From positions 62,001-126,000 of the forward strand of contig NZ_JAUYNV010000005.1 in assembly GCF_030698125.1 (NCBI RefSeq): a stretch of DNA of 64,000 nt. Direction: 5' to 3'. How positions within the stretch are numbered: position 1 is the first letter of the stretch; every line of letters starts with the position of its first letter. This document shows, one piece after another, positions 7,859 to 16,865 of this stretch. The notes under the pieces are model-generated. The model ran no database searches. It saw only the letters and a list, made by a program, of their open reading frames with translations, and was not told the DNA's origin. This DNA comes from Methyloversatilis sp. Its GTDB lineage: Bacteria > Pseudomonadota > Gammaproteobacteria > Burkholderiales > Rhodocyclaceae. The position numbers and the translations under genes were made by a program.

Positions 7859-9571
7859 ATGGCATGGCTGACCCGTCGCGACTATGCGGCGATGTACGGA
7901 CCGACCCGGGGCGACATGGTGCGTCTCGGCGATACCTCGCTGCTGGCCGAAATCGAACACGACTTCGCGGTACCGGGCGACGAATGCCTGCACGGCGGCG
8001 GCAAGACGCTGCGCGACGGACTGGGCATGATGGGCGGGCTGACGTCCGCGCAGGGCGCACTGGACATGCTCATCAGCAATGTCGTGGTGATCGACGCGGT
8101 GGTCGGCATCGTGAAGGGCGACATCGGCATCAAGGACGGGCGCATCGTCGCCATCGGCAAGGCGGGCAACCCGCATGTGATGGACGGCGTGCATCCGCAG
8201 CTGCTGGTCGGCAACGCGACGACGGTACGCGATGGCGAAGGACTGATCGCCACGGCGGGCGGGCTCGACGTGCATGTGCATTTCGACTCGGCGCAGCTGG
8301 TCGAACACGCGCTGGCGTCCGGCATCACGACGATGTTCGGCGGTTCGCTCGGCCCGATCACGGTCGGCATCGACTGCGGCGGCGCGTGGAACGTCGCGCG
8401 CATGCTGCAGGCGTCGGAGCAGTGGCCGATGAATTTCGGCTTTCTCGGCCGCGGCAATTCGTCGCGTCCCGAATCGCTGGTCGAACAGATGCAGGCCGGC
8501 TGCATCGGCCTGAAGATCCACGAGGACTGGGGCGCCACGCCGGCCACCATCGACACCTGCCTGTCGGTCGCCGATGACATGGATTTCCAGGTGCAGCTGC
8601 ACACGGACACGCTGAACGAATCCGGTTTTCTCGAAGACACGCTGGCGGCGACCAAAGGCCGCACCATCCACATGTATCACACCGAGGGGGCCGGCGGCGG
8701 TCATGCGCCGGACGTGATCAGCGTCGTCGGCCAGGCCAACTGCCTGCCGTCATCGACCAATCCGACCAACCCTTACACCGTCAATACTTTCGACGAACAC
8801 CTCGACATGATCATGGTGTGCCATCACCTGAACCCGGCGGTGCCGGAGGACGTGGCGTTCGCCGAAAGCCGCATCCGCGCGCAGACGATCGCCGCCGAAG
8901 ACGTGCTGCACGACATGGGCGCGATCTCGATGCTGGGTTCGGACAGCCAGGGCATGGGTCGCATCAATGAAGTCATCTGCCGCACCTGGCAGCTGGCCAG
9001 CAAGATGAAGGACCAGTTCGGCCGCCTGCCCGAGGAACGCACGCGCAGCGCCGACAACGAACGCATCCTGCGCTACATCGCGAAATACACGATCAATGCC
9101 GCGCGCTCCTTCGGCGTCGACCAGCACGTCGGTTCGCTGGAACCGGGCAAGCTGGCCGACATCGTGCTGTGGCGTCCGGCGTTCTTCGGCATCAAGCCGG
9201 AAATCGTCGTCAAGGGCGGCTTCATCGCCTATGGCGCGATGGGCGATTCGGCTGCGTCGCTGATGACCTGCGAGCCGCTCATCATGCGCCCGCAGTGGGG
9301 CGCCTTCGGCCGCGCACCGCAGGCGCTGTCGGCCAATTTCGTCTGCGCCGCTTCGCTTGGGCGCGACCTGGAAGGCCGGCTCGATCTGCGCAAGACGCTG
9401 CTGCCGGTGCACGGCACGCGCACGCTGACCAAGGCCGACATGGTGCGCAACGGCACCTTGCCGAACATCACGGTCAATCCGCAAACCTTCGAGGTCAGCG
9501 TGGACAACCACGTGATCGGCTGCGCGCCGGCCACGCATGTGCCGCTGAACCGCCTTTACATGATGAGGTAG
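7859..9571 (+). CDS. ureC: urease alpha (catalytic) subunit, divergent
   Basis: A 570-residue amidohydrolase with a dinuclear nickel site. All catalytic parts of Klebsiella UreC can be found: HVH in GLDVHVH, the carbamylated Lys and His in [30 protein letters not shown], the flap MVCHHLNP, the Arg of FAESRIR, and the Asp of GSDSQ. Two substrate-facing spots differ. The usual GTGPAxGTxATT loop is replaced by [13 protein letters not shown] and is three residues shorter. The Ala of SDSQAMGR is Gly (SDSQGMGR). These may change the pocket, although urea remains the default substrate. It lies 33 bp after ureAB, and ureG starts 6 bp after its stop. Confidence 0.92.
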   Translation: MAWLTRRDYAAMYGPTRGDMVRLGDTSLLAEIEHDFAVPGDECLHGGGKTLRDGLGMMGGLTSAQGALDMLISNVVVIDAVVGIVKGDIGIKDGRIVAIGKAGNPHVMDGVHPQLLVGNATTVRDGEGLIATAGGLDVHVHFDSAQLVEHALASGITTMFGGSLGPITVGIDCGGAWNVARMLQASEQWPMNFGFLGRGNSSRPESLVEQMQAGCIGLKIHEDWGATPATIDTCLSVADDMDFQVQLHTDTLNESGFLEDTLAATKGRTIHMYHTEGAGGGHAPDVISVVGQANCLPSSTNPTNPYTVNTFDEHLDMIMVCHHLNPAVPEDVAFAESRIRAQTIAAEDVLHDMGAISMLGSDSQGMGRINEVICRTWQLASKMKDQFGRLPEERTRSADNERILRYIAKYTINAARSFGVDQHVGSLEPGKLADIVLWRPAFFGIKPEIVVKGGFIAYGAMGDSAASLMTCEPLIMRPQWGAFGRAPQALSANFVCAASLGRDLEGRLDLRKTLLPVHGTRTLTKADMVRNGTLPNITVNPQTFEVSVDNHVIGCAPATHVPLNRLYMMR

Positions 9572-9577
9572 CCCCGT

Positions 9578-10219
9578 ATGTCATCGGTCATGCCCCTGCA
9601 GTACGCCCGGCCGCGCGGTGCGGCGCGTGTCGGTGTCGGTGGCCCGGTCGGATCGGGCAAGACGGCGCTGCTCGAGCAGCTCATTCCACGCTTCATCGCG
9701 CGCGGCACCGACATCGCCGTCATCACCAACGATCTGGTCACCGCGGAAGACGCCGAACGCATCCGGCGCAGCGGCATCATCGCGCCGGAACGCGTGCTGG
9801 CGGTCGAAACCGGCGCCTGCCCGCACACCGCGATCCGCGAAGACCCGACGCTCAACCTTGCCGCGGCCGATGAACTTGACCGGACCTGGCCGGGCCTGGA
9901 ACTGATCCTGGTGGAAAGCGGCGGCGACAACCTCGCGTCGTCGTTTTCGCTTGATCTGGTCGATTACTGGCTGTTCGTCATCGACGTGGCCGGCGGCGAC
10001 GACATTCCGCGCAAGCGTGGCCTGGGCGTGCTGCAGTGCGACCTGCTGGTCATCAACAAGACCGACCTGGCGCCATTCGTGCGCGTGGATCTGGCGCGCA
10101 TGACGCGCGAAGCCGAAGAGGTGCGGGCCGGCAAGCCGACCCTGCTTACCAACTGCGCCAGTGGCGAAGGCGTCGATGCCGTGGTCGACGCCATTGTGCG
10201 CGGGGTTCTGTTTGACTGA
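9578..10219 (+). CDS. ureG: urease accessory GTPase UreG
   Basis: A 213-residue SIMIBI-class GTPase that drives nickel insertion into urease. The P-loop is GPVGSGKT, the nickel-binding Cys-Pro-His is present in [19 protein letters not shown] is the switch region and NKTDLAP is the guanine-specificity motif. No His-rich N-terminus is present. It starts 6 bp after ureC, and its stop overlaps the ureD start. No defects are visible. Confidence 0.95.
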   Translation: MSSVMPLQYARPRGAARVGVGGPVGSGKTALLEQLIPRFIARGTDIAVITNDLVTAEDAERIRRSGIIAPERVLAVETGACPHTAIREDPTLNLAAADELDRTWPGLELILVESGGDNLASSFSLDLVDYWLFVIDVAGGDDIPRKRGLGVLQCDLLVINKTDLAPFVRVDLARMTREAEEVRAGKPTLLTNCASGEGVDAVVDAIVRGVLFD

Positions 10220-11006
10220 ACGGCACAGCTTCGAGCTGGATTTCGGTTCGGCGGAAGGTCGCAGCTTCGTCGCCCGGCAGTATGTTCGTTACCCGGTGCA
10301 TGTCGGCCGCGCGCTGTACACGGATCCGCTCGATCGCGGTCGCTGCACGGTGTTCCTGCAGTCGGTGTCGGGCGGCTTGTTCGAACACGATACGGTGACC
10401 GGGCGCATTGCCGTGGCGCCGGAGGCACGTGCCCACGTGGCGACGCCTGCATCGACCATCGTGCACACCATGCGCGGCGGCTGCGCGACGCAGACCGTCG
10501 ACATCGACGCCGGTGACGGTGCGCAGCTTGAATACCTGCCGGCGCCGCAGATCCTCTTTCCGGGCAGTCACCTGCACGCCCGCATCTCGGTCACGCTGGG
10601 TGAGGGCGCCCTCGTACTGGTGTCGGAAACCTTTCTCGCGCACGACCCGACGGCCTGCGGTGCGCCGTTCGCGCTGATGGATTCGGCGATCGACATCACC
10701 GGCCGCGACGCTCGCCTGCTGGCCCGCGAACGGATGCGCATCCGCGGCGCTGACTGGCTCGGTGCGCAGCCCGGCGTGTCGGGCGACTTCAGCGTGCAGG
10801 CCAGCCTCTGGATACTGACGCAGACCGCATGCGCCGGCTTGCCGGAGGCGCTGCGCGCGATCTCCGGCGAAGGGTTGTACGCCGGGGCCTCGGCGCTGCC
10901 GGGCGAGGCCGGGTGGGTGTTCCGTGCGCTCGGTACCGACGCAATCGTGGTCGGCAAGGCGATGGCCGCAGCGCGCGTCGTCGCGCTCGGGGCATTGCAT
11001 CGGTGA
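10212..11006 (+). CDS. ureD: urease accessory protein UreD
   Basis: A 264-residue scaffold protein that binds apo-urease and the UreF-UreG complex. Family features are [32 protein letters not shown] and [14 protein letters not shown]. The TTG at 10212 overlaps the ureG stop (TTTGACTGA) and gives a typical N-terminus; an ATG at 10161 would overlap ureG by 59 bp and add unrelated residues. It is the last gene of the urtA-ureEF(AB)CGD run and ends just before a hairpin shared with the convergent porin gene. Confidence 0.87.
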   Translation: MTERHSFELDFGSAEGRSFVARQYVRYPVHVGRALYTDPLDRGRCTVFLQSVSGGLFEHDTVTGRIAVAPEARAHVATPASTIVHTMRGGCATQTVDIDAGDGAQLEYLPAPQILFPGSHLHARISVTLGEGALVLVSETFLAHDPTACGAPFALMDSAIDITGRDARLLARERMRIRGADWLGAQPGVSGDFSVQASLWILTQTACAGLPEALRAISGEGLYAGASALPGEAGWVFRALGTDAIVVGKAMAAARVVALGALHR

Positions 11007-11011
11007 ACGAA

Positions 11012-11037
11012 AAGGGGCACGCCCGAGCGTGCCCCTT
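11012..11037. terminator. bidirectional terminator between ureD and fmdC
   Basis: AAGGGGCACGC and GCGTGCCCCTT form a perfect 11 bp stem with a CCGA loop. On the minus strand it is followed by TTTTCGTTC, a usable T-tract for fmdC; on the plus strand the tail is weak. It separates two convergent operons. Confidence 0.75.
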
Positions 11038-11082
11038 GAGCCATTCAGACCCGGTCCGCTATGCGGCCGGGTCGTGAATGGA

Positions 11083-12249
11083 TCAATACATCAGCTGAAC
11101 GCCGACGATGAACTTGTCGATCGACTTGGCTGCACCGCCCGGATCCATGTCGGAATACACCGCGGTGATGCGCGCGTTGTGGCCGGCCATCACGTAAGTG
11201 ACACCGAAGTCCCACTGGTCAGACTTGGAACCCACCTGCGGATCGAATTCCTGATAGCGCGCGTACGGCTGGAACTGGCCGATGCCGAACTTGCCCGGAA
11301 TCAGGTAGGCCGCTGTCAGCAGGTAGGCTTCCCCTTCGGTTGCGCCACCGCAGTTGTTGACGTTGACCAGACCGCAGGCGGCTGCAACGGCCCCGCCGGT
11401 GTCAGCCACGCCATCGGTGTCGTAGTCGTAGTAGGCGCCTTCCAGCGTCAGTACGCCGCCATTCGACAGCTTGGTTTCCATCAGCGCATCGATGTTCCAC
11501 GCCGTGTAGTCACCCGAGGCGCCGGCGATGCCGACACCGTTCTTCTGCGTCTGGACAGCCGCGCCGATGGTCAGGACTTCCTTGCCGCCGAAGTAGCTGT
11601 TGGTACCGTAGTAGCCCAGTTCCGGATCCCAGAAGCTGTAGGCCAGACGACCGGCGTACAGCAGCTTGTCGGAGTCGTTCGACAGGCCGGCGCCGCGGTT
11701 CTTGCCCTGGTAGGCGCCGACTGCGTACAGCAGCTTGCCGCCGAGCACATTGCCCCACAGCAGCGCGCCGTCGTCACGACCGGTGAAGGCGTTCGGGTAC
11801 TGCGACACCATCGGGTATTCCCACACGTTGGCGAAGTAGGGGCCGGCGAGGTTGGCGCGGTCGGTCGGCGGCAACATGCGGCCGAACCACAGGTTGAGGC
11901 CGTCCATCAGTTCGAACTGGGCGACCACGTCGAGCAGGCGCATCGATTCATCCGACTGGCGCTCGAAATTCACCATGCCGCCGATCTGCTTGGTGATCTT
12001 GCCGCTGGTGATGATACGGATGGAATCGACCGCAAAATCCTTCGAGCGCGACGAGCCGTTCGGCGCACCGTCATCCGCGCTGGTGAAGGACGTACGCATC
12101 CACAGACCGAGTGTGAGATAGCTCTCGCCGGGGCCGGATACGGTGACGCCGGCATTTGCGGTGCCGGCAGTCGCCAGGGCGACAGCGAGCGCGCCGAGGC
12201 GCGGAAGGGACGACACGCTCCGCAGACGGGTTTTGAGGGTGCTTTTCAT
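11083..12249 (-). CDS. fmdC: FmdC-like outer-membrane porin
   Basis: A 388-residue outer-membrane protein. It has a signal peptide of about 33 residues (SVSSLPRLGALAVALATAGTANA) and then alternating beta-strand sequence ending in DKFIVGVQLMY. Glycine- and tyrosine-rich amphipathic strands (YFGGKEVLTIGAAVQTQ, FGVTYVMAGHNARITAVYSD) support a beta-barrel. In Methylophilus methylotrophus, FmdC is a porin for short-chain amides and urea encoded with fmdDEF, and the same company is seen here. It lies downstream of fmdB with a 68 bp gap and ends before a terminator. The family is clear; the substrate is inferred from position. Confidence 0.82.
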   Translation of the reverse strand: MKSTLKTRLRSVSSLPRLGALAVALATAGTANAGVTVSGPGESYLTLGLWMRTSFTSADDGAPNGSSRSKDFAVDSIRIITSGKITKQIGGMVNFERQSDESMRLLDVVAQFELMDGLNLWFGRMLPPTDRANLAGPYFANVWEYPMVSQYPNAFTGRDDGALLWGNVLGGKLLYAVGAYQGKNRGAGLSNDSDKLLYAGRLAYSFWDPELGYYGTNSYFGGKEVLTIGAAVQTQKNGVGIAGASGDYTAWNIDALMETKLSNGGVLTLEGAYYDYDTDGVADTGGAVAAACGLVNVNNCGGATEGEAYLLTAAYLIPGKFGIGQFQPYARYQEFDPQVGSKSDQWDFGVTYVMAGHNARITAVYSDMDPGGAAKSIDKFIVGVQLMY

Positions 12250-12317
12250 GGTGCAGGACTCCCGGTTGTTGAAGTGCAGGTTGAAGGTGGAGGGGGCTGG
12301 TTACGAAAACCCGGCAA

Positions 12318-12647
12318 TCAGTGACTGATCATCCAGGGACGTTTGGTGGGGAATGCCTTCGAACCGTCCTTGCCTACCGCGGTCGTTCGGCTGGGTTTGC
12401 TGCTGCAGCACGAACACCCGGGACCGTGCTTGCGGCTGGCAAGCACCGGCTCATGGCGGCTGCGTTCGTTGGTGGCATGCGCGAAGCGCGTCTCGTGCGG
12501 CATGTCGGCGAAGGACGGTGCCGTCACCAGCACCCGCTGCGCGGGCGAACCGCACTCCGGGCACAGGCAGGCGGCGTCGCGCTGGGCGATGCTGCGCAGG
12601 GCGGAAAATCCGCCATGCGCCTCGCACTGATAGTCGTAGGTCGGCAT
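12318..12647 (-). CDS. fmdB: FmdB zinc-ribbon protein
   Basis: A 109-residue protein of the FmdB family, described in Methylophilus as linked to formamidase expression. The N-terminus MPTYDYQCEAHGGF and the pair C-x2-C in CLCPECGSPAQRVL make the zinc ribbon. A second cysteine cluster, GPGCSCC, lies further on. It starts 10 bp after fmdA. It could be regulatory or a metal or assembly factor; family members have no firmly established mechanism. Confidence 0.85.
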   Translation of the reverse strand: MPTYDYQCEAHGGFSALRSIAQRDAACLCPECGSPAQRVLVTAPSFADMPHETRFAHATNERSRHEPVLASRKHGPGCSCCSSKPSRTTAVGKDGSKAFPTKRPWMISH

Positions 12648-12657
12648 GGCGGCGGCC

Positions 12658-13887
12658 TCAGAGATCCGGCGACAGCGGCATCTGGATGCTGCCGTCGATG
12701 AATTTCACCGGGCCGGCTTCGTTCGGCATGATGTCGAAGTCGAAAATGTCCGTCGGCAGCCACAGCGTGGCGCAGGCATTCGGAATGTCGACCACGCCGC
12801 TGATGTGGCCCTGCACCGGTGCCGTACCCAGGATCGAGTACGCCTGGGCGCCCGAGTAGCCGAACTTCTTCAGGTATTCGATGGCATTCAGGCAGGCCTG
12901 GCGATAGGCGACATGCACGTCGAGGTAGTGCTGCTTGCCCTGTTCGTCGACCGAAATGCCTTCGAAGATGAGGTAGTCGTCGTACTTCGGCGTGATCGGG
13001 CTGGGCTTGAAGATCGGGTTCTTGATGGCGTACTTCTTCATGCCGTCCTTGATGATGCTCACCCGCAGATGCAGCCAGCCGGCCATTTCAATGGCGCCGC
13101 AGAAGGTGATTTCACCGTCGCCCTGCGAGAAGTGCAGGTCGCCCATCGACAGGCCGCCACCCTTCACATAGACCGGGAAGTAGATGCGCGAGCCGCGCGA
13201 CAGATCCTTGATGTCGCAGTTGCCGCCGTGCTCGCGCGGCGGCACGGTGCGGGCGGCTTCGGCAGCCGCCTTGTCGCGCGCCTCGCCCTTCAGGCGGCCC
13301 ATGTGCGCGGTCGGTGCGCACGGCGGGCAGCCCAGCGGCGGCACACGGTCCGGCTCGGTGTTGATGAAGTCGATTTCGCGCTCGTTCCAGTCGGCCAGCA
13401 GCTTCGGGTCCGGCAGGCAGCCGATCAGGCCCGGGTGGATCAGGCCGGCGTACTTCACGCCCGGCACATGGCGCGATTCGGTGAACATGCCCTTGATGTC
13501 CCAGATCGACTTCTGGGCTTCCGGGAAGTGTTCGGTCAGGAAGCCGCCGCCGTTCTTCTTCGAGAAGAAGCCGTTGAAGCCCCACAGGCTGTCTTCCTTG
13601 GCACCGATGTCCAGGATGTCGACCACCAGCAGGTCGCCCGGCTCGCAGCCTTCGACACCGATCGGCCCGGACAGGAAGTGCACCGTCGTCAGGTCGATGT
13701 CGCGCACGTCGTCTGCGCTGTCGTTGTTCTGGATGAAGCCGCCGGTCCAGTCGTAGGTTTCGATCTTGAAATCGTCACCCGGCTTGACCCAGCAGACGAT
13801 GGGGATGTCCGGGTGCCAGCGGTTGTGCACCATGTCGTTCTCGTACGGCGACTGCTTCAGGTCAACCTTGATCAGGGTCTCGGCCAT
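12658..13887 (-). CDS. fmdA: formamidase FmdA
   Basis: A 409-residue formamidase of the acetamidase/formamidase (FmdA_AmdA) family, which hydrolyses formamide to formate and ammonia. Family blocks are NDMVHNRWHPDIP, FLSGPIGVEGCEPGDLL, HPGLIGCLPDP, LPxGxxSMGDLHFSQGDGEI-like (GGLSMGDLHFSQGDGE), the Cys in FCGAIEM, and YSGAQAYSILGTAPVQG. No signal peptide, so cytoplasmic. It follows urtE after 38 bp with AAGGAG before the start and precedes fmdB. Together with the DMFase gene it suggests use of simple amides as a nitrogen source. Confidence 0.95.
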   Translation of the reverse strand: MAETLIKVDLKQSPYENDMVHNRWHPDIPIVCWVKPGDDFKIETYDWTGGFIQNNDSADDVRDIDLTTVHFLSGPIGVEGCEPGDLLVVDILDIGAKEDSLWGFNGFFSKKNGGGFLTEHFPEAQKSIWDIKGMFTESRHVPGVKYAGLIHPGLIGCLPDPKLLADWNEREIDFINTEPDRVPPLGCPPCAPTAHMGRLKGEARDKAAAEAARTVPPREHGGNCDIKDLSRGSRIYFPVYVKGGGLSMGDLHFSQGDGEITFCGAIEMAGWLHLRVSIIKDGMKKYAIKNPIFKPSPITPKYDDYLIFEGISVDEQGKQHYLDVHVAYRQACLNAIEYLKKFGYSGAQAYSILGTAPVQGHISGVVDIPNACATLWLPTDIFDFDIMPNEAGPVKFIDGSIQMPLSPDL

Positions 13888-13925
13888 GTTGATCTCCTTT
13901 GGATGTGTGGGCGGATGGTGGGCAC

Positions 13926-14615
13926 TCAGACGGACAGGAACTGCTTGATGCGCGCGGTATCCGTGTCGGCGCGCGTGCTTTCATGGACAAGGCGTCCGCC
14001 TTCGATGACGAACAGGCGGTCGGCCACGTCCATTGCGAAACTGAGGACCTGCTCGGACACGACGATGGTGATTTCGCGCAGCTTGCGGATTTCGTTCAGC
14101 GCCTTCGCGATGTCCTTGATGATCGACGGCTGGATGCCTTCGGTCGGTTCGTCGAGCAGCAGCACCTTGGGGTCGGTGACCAGTGCGCGCGCGATGGCCA
14201 GCTGTTGCTGCTGGCCGCCGGACAGGTTGCCGCCCTTGCGGCTGCGCATTTCCCACAGCACCGGGAACAGGGCGTAGATCTCTTCCGGCACCTTCTTGAC
14301 CTTGGCGTTTTCCAGGCCGGTGTGGATGTTCTCCTCGACCGTCAGCGTCGGGAAAATCATGCGGCCCTGCGGCACGTAGGCGATGCCCTTGGCGACGCGC
14401 TTGTAGCTTTCGTCCTTCGATACTTCCTTGCCGGCGACTTCGATGTGGCCGCTCTTGATCGGCAGGATGCCGATCAGCGATTTGAACAGCGTGGTCTTGC
14501 CCATGCCGTTGCGGCCCATGATGGCAATCGTTTCGTTCCTGTTCGCTTCGAACGAAATGCCGTGCAGGGCCTCGCTCTGACCATAGGCGACGTGGAGGTC
14601 TTTGACGTTCAGCAT
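13926..14615 (-). CDS. urtE: urea/amide ABC transporter ATPase UrtE
   Basis: A 229-residue LivF/UrtE-type ATPase. Walker A is GRNGMGKTTLFKSL, the signature is LSGGQQQQLAIAR, Walker B is VLLLDEPTEGIQP, and the switch residue lies in VVSEQ. The start MLNVKDLHVAYGQ at 14615 is chosen because the frame upstream is repeat DNA, not protein. It is separated from urtD by a 222 bp repeat-containing gap, although both belong to the same transporter. Confidence 0.93.
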   Translation of the reverse strand: MLNVKDLHVAYGQSEALHGISFEANRNETIAIMGRNGMGKTTLFKSLIGILPIKSGHIEVAGKEVSKDESYKRVAKGIAYVPQGRMIFPTLTVEENIHTGLENAKVKKVPEEIYALFPVLWEMRSRKGGNLSGGQQQQLAIARALVTDPKVLLLDEPTEGIQPSIIKDIAKALNEIRKLREITIVVSEQVLSFAMDVADRLFVIEGGRLVHESTRADTDTARIKQFLSV

Positions 14616-14837
14616 GACGGAGTCCTTTGCTTGGGAAGGTTTGATGCAGCGGCCCTCACCCCGGCCCTCTCCCGCTGATGCGGGAGAGGGAGCAGGGCAG
14701 TCCGCGCCCGCATCGGCGCGCGGAGGCGGCAAGCAGGCGCCCTTACCCTCTCCCGCATCAGCGGGAGAGGGTGGCGCGAACGCGCCGGGTGAGGGCAGCG
14801 CGCCAGCGCCGGGTGAGGGCCGCTCTGTGCATACATT
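14616..14837. repeat. REP-like inverted repeat pair between urtD and urtE
   Basis: Two 26 bp palindromes of the CCCTCTCCCGC-GCGGGAGAGGG type lie at 14666-14691 and 14746-14771, with loops TGAT and ATCA, so they are inverted copies of each other. CCCTCACCCCGG precedes the first. Two copies of GCGCCGGGTGAGGGC follow the second (to 14820). This matches the interspersed palindromic repeats common in GC-rich Proteobacteria. Inside an operon it may set mRNA stability or limit downstream expression. Confidence 0.85.
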
Positions 14838-15581
14838 TCAGTGGCCCAGATAAACGTCGATGACCTTGGGATCGTTCTGCACCTTGTCCATCGATCCTTC
14901 GGCGAGGATCTTTCCCTGGTGCATGACGGTGACCTTGTGGGCGATGCGCTTGACGAAATCCATGTCGTGCTCGATCACGATCACCGAGCGTCCCTTGCAG
15001 ATGCGCTGCAGCAGCTCGCCAGTCAGTTCGCGCTCGCGCACGCTCATGCCGGCGATCGGCTCGTCGAGCATCAGCAGTTCGGGTTCCTGCATCAGCAACA
15101 TGCCGATCTCCAGCCACTGCTTCTGGCCATGGCTGAGCAGGCCCGCTTCGACGTCGAGCGAGTCGCCCAGGCTGATTTCGTCGGCCACCGACTGCACGCG
15201 TGCCTTGACCTCTTCGGTGCACCGGAAGCCCAGTGCGCCGAACACGCTGCGACCGCGCGGGAAGGACACCTCGAGGTTCTTGAAGACGGAGAGGTTTTCG
15301 TAGATCGACGGCGTCTGGAACTTGCGGCCGATGCCGGAGCGCACGATCTTGTGCTCGGCCATCTTGGTCATTTCGTGGTTCTTGAACTTGATGCTGCCGC
15401 CACTGGCGCGCGTCTTGCCGCAGATCAGGTCGAGCAGCGTGGTCTTGCCGGCACCGTTCGGGCCGATGATCACGCGCAGCTCGCCGCGATCGACGTACAG
15501 GGTCAGCGCGTCGATGGCCTTGAAACCATCGAAGGACACGGTGAGGTCTTCCACCGCAAGTACGAAGTCGGTATTGCTCAT
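14838..15581 (-). CDS. urtD: urea/amide ABC transporter ATPase UrtD
   Basis: A 247-residue LivG/UrtD-type ATPase. Walker A is GPNGAGKTTLLDLI, the signature is LSHGQKQWLEIG (His for the usual Gly, typical of UrtD), Walker B is LLMLDEPIAGM, and the switch His is in VIEHDMDFV. It follows urtC after 17 bp. It pairs with UrtE at the cytoplasmic face of the UrtB-UrtC channel. Confidence 0.94.
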   Translation of the reverse strand: MSNTDFVLAVEDLTVSFDGFKAIDALTLYVDRGELRVIIGPNGAGKTTLLDLICGKTRASGGSIKFKNHEMTKMAEHKIVRSGIGRKFQTPSIYENLSVFKNLEVSFPRGRSVFGALGFRCTEEVKARVQSVADEISLGDSLDVEAGLLSHGQKQWLEIGMLLMQEPELLMLDEPIAGMSVRERELTGELLQRICKGRSVIVIEHDMDFVKRIAHKVTVMHQGKILAEGSMDKVQNDPKVIDVYLGH

Positions 15582-15598
15582 GTCGGTCTCCGTTCGGA

Positions 15599-16816
15599 TC
15601 AGGCGGATGTGCCCTGCACGCCGTCAGGCAGTGCGGTGCGGGCCAGCGGCTTGCCGCCGTGCGGTGCGCCGCTGTGCAGCGGGGTGGCGGGCGGAACGTC
15701 GGACGACGGTGTGCTGTCGGTGCCGGCAGCGGGCTTGTCCTTGCGTTTGCCCAGGCGCGGCTTGACGTGGCTTTCGTACAGGCCGGCCAGTCCGTTCGGG
15801 AAGGCCAGCACGACGCCGATGAACAGCGCAGCCATCAGGAACAGCCACAGGTCGGGGAAGCTTTCGGAAAAGTAGGTCTTGCCGAAATTGACCAGCAGCG
15901 CGCCATACACCGCACCGACCAGCGACATGCGTCCGCCGACCGCGGCGAAGATGACCATTTCGATCGACGGCACGATGCCGACCAGCGACGGCGACATGAA
16001 GCCGACCTGCAGCACGAACATCGCGCCGCCGATCGCCGACAGCATCGCGGCGAGGCAGAAGGCGAACACCTTGAACATCGACACGTCATAGCCGGAGAAG
16101 CGCACGCGGTCTTCCTTGTCGCGCATCGCCAGCAGCAGCGTGCCGAGCTTGCTCAGCTGGATCCAGCGGCACAGCAGGATGGAGGCGATCAGCAGTCCGG
16201 CATTGAGGAAGTACAGGACGTACTTGGCTTCGTCGGTACGCGTGTCCCAGCCGAGGATGGTCTTCAGGTCGGTGATGCCGTTGACGCCGCCGGTGTAGCC
16301 CTGCTGACCGACGATGAGCACGGTCAGGATCAGGCAGACCGCCTGCGTGATGATGGCGAAATACACGCCGCCGACCCGGCGCCGGAACATTGCGAAGCTG
16401 ATGATGAAAGCGAGCAGCGTGGGCACCAGCAGGACAGCCAGCAGCGCCAGCGGCAGGTGGCGGAACGGCTCCCACCACAGCGGCAGCTCGGTGATCTGGT
16501 TCCAGTCCATGAAGTCCGGAATGCCCGGCGTGCTCTGGATCTTGGTGGTTTCCGGGTCGGACGCCTCCAGCTTCATGAACATCGCCATCATGTAGCCGCC
16601 GAGGCCGAAGAACACGCCCTGGCCGAGGCTGAGCACGCCGCCGTAGCCCCACAGCATGACCAGGCCGACGGCGACGAAGGCGTAGGTGAGGTATTTGCCG
16701 ACCAGGTTCAGGCGGAACAGGTCCATCGTCAGCGGGAACACGACGACGATGATCAGCGCGAGTATCAGCACGCTTCCCATTCCGCTACGTGCTAGCCAGC
16801 TCTTGATTGAGTCCAT
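15599..16816 (-). CDS. urtC: urea/amide ABC transporter permease UrtC (FmdF-like)
   Basis: A 405-residue LivM/UrtC-type inner-membrane permease with about 9-10 hydrophobic segments. Recognisable stretches are GGVLSLGQGVFFGLGGYMMAMF, YTGGVNGITDL, LAMRDKEDRVRFSGYD and FAAVGGRMSLVGAVYGALLVNF. The C-terminus carries a disordered tail of about 50 residues rich in Pro, Ser and Gly, longer than needed for transport. The start MDSIKSWL at 16816 follows GGAGAACCC; codons further upstream overlap the tail of urtB. The equivalent Methylophilus gene is fmdF. Confidence 0.92.
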   Translation of the reverse strand: MDSIKSWLARSGMGSVLILALIIVVVFPLTMDLFRLNLVGKYLTYAFVAVGLVMLWGYGGVLSLGQGVFFGLGGYMMAMFMKLEASDPETTKIQSTPGIPDFMDWNQITELPLWWEPFRHLPLALLAVLLVPTLLAFIISFAMFRRRVGGVYFAIITQAVCLILTVLIVGQQGYTGGVNGITDLKTILGWDTRTDEAKYVLYFLNAGLLIASILLCRWIQLSKLGTLLLAMRDKEDRVRFSGYDVSMFKVFAFCLAAMLSAIGGAMFVLQVGFMSPSLVGIVPSIEMVIFAAVGGRMSLVGAVYGALLVNFGKTYFSESFPDLWLFLMAALFIGVVLAFPNGLAGLYESHVKPRLGKRKDKPAAGTDSTPSSDVPPATPLHSGAPHGGKPLARTALPDGVQGTSA

Positions 16817-16865
16817 TGGGTTCTCCTTGGATCGTGGGTATTCGGGGGTCGGAGCGCAGCCGGAC

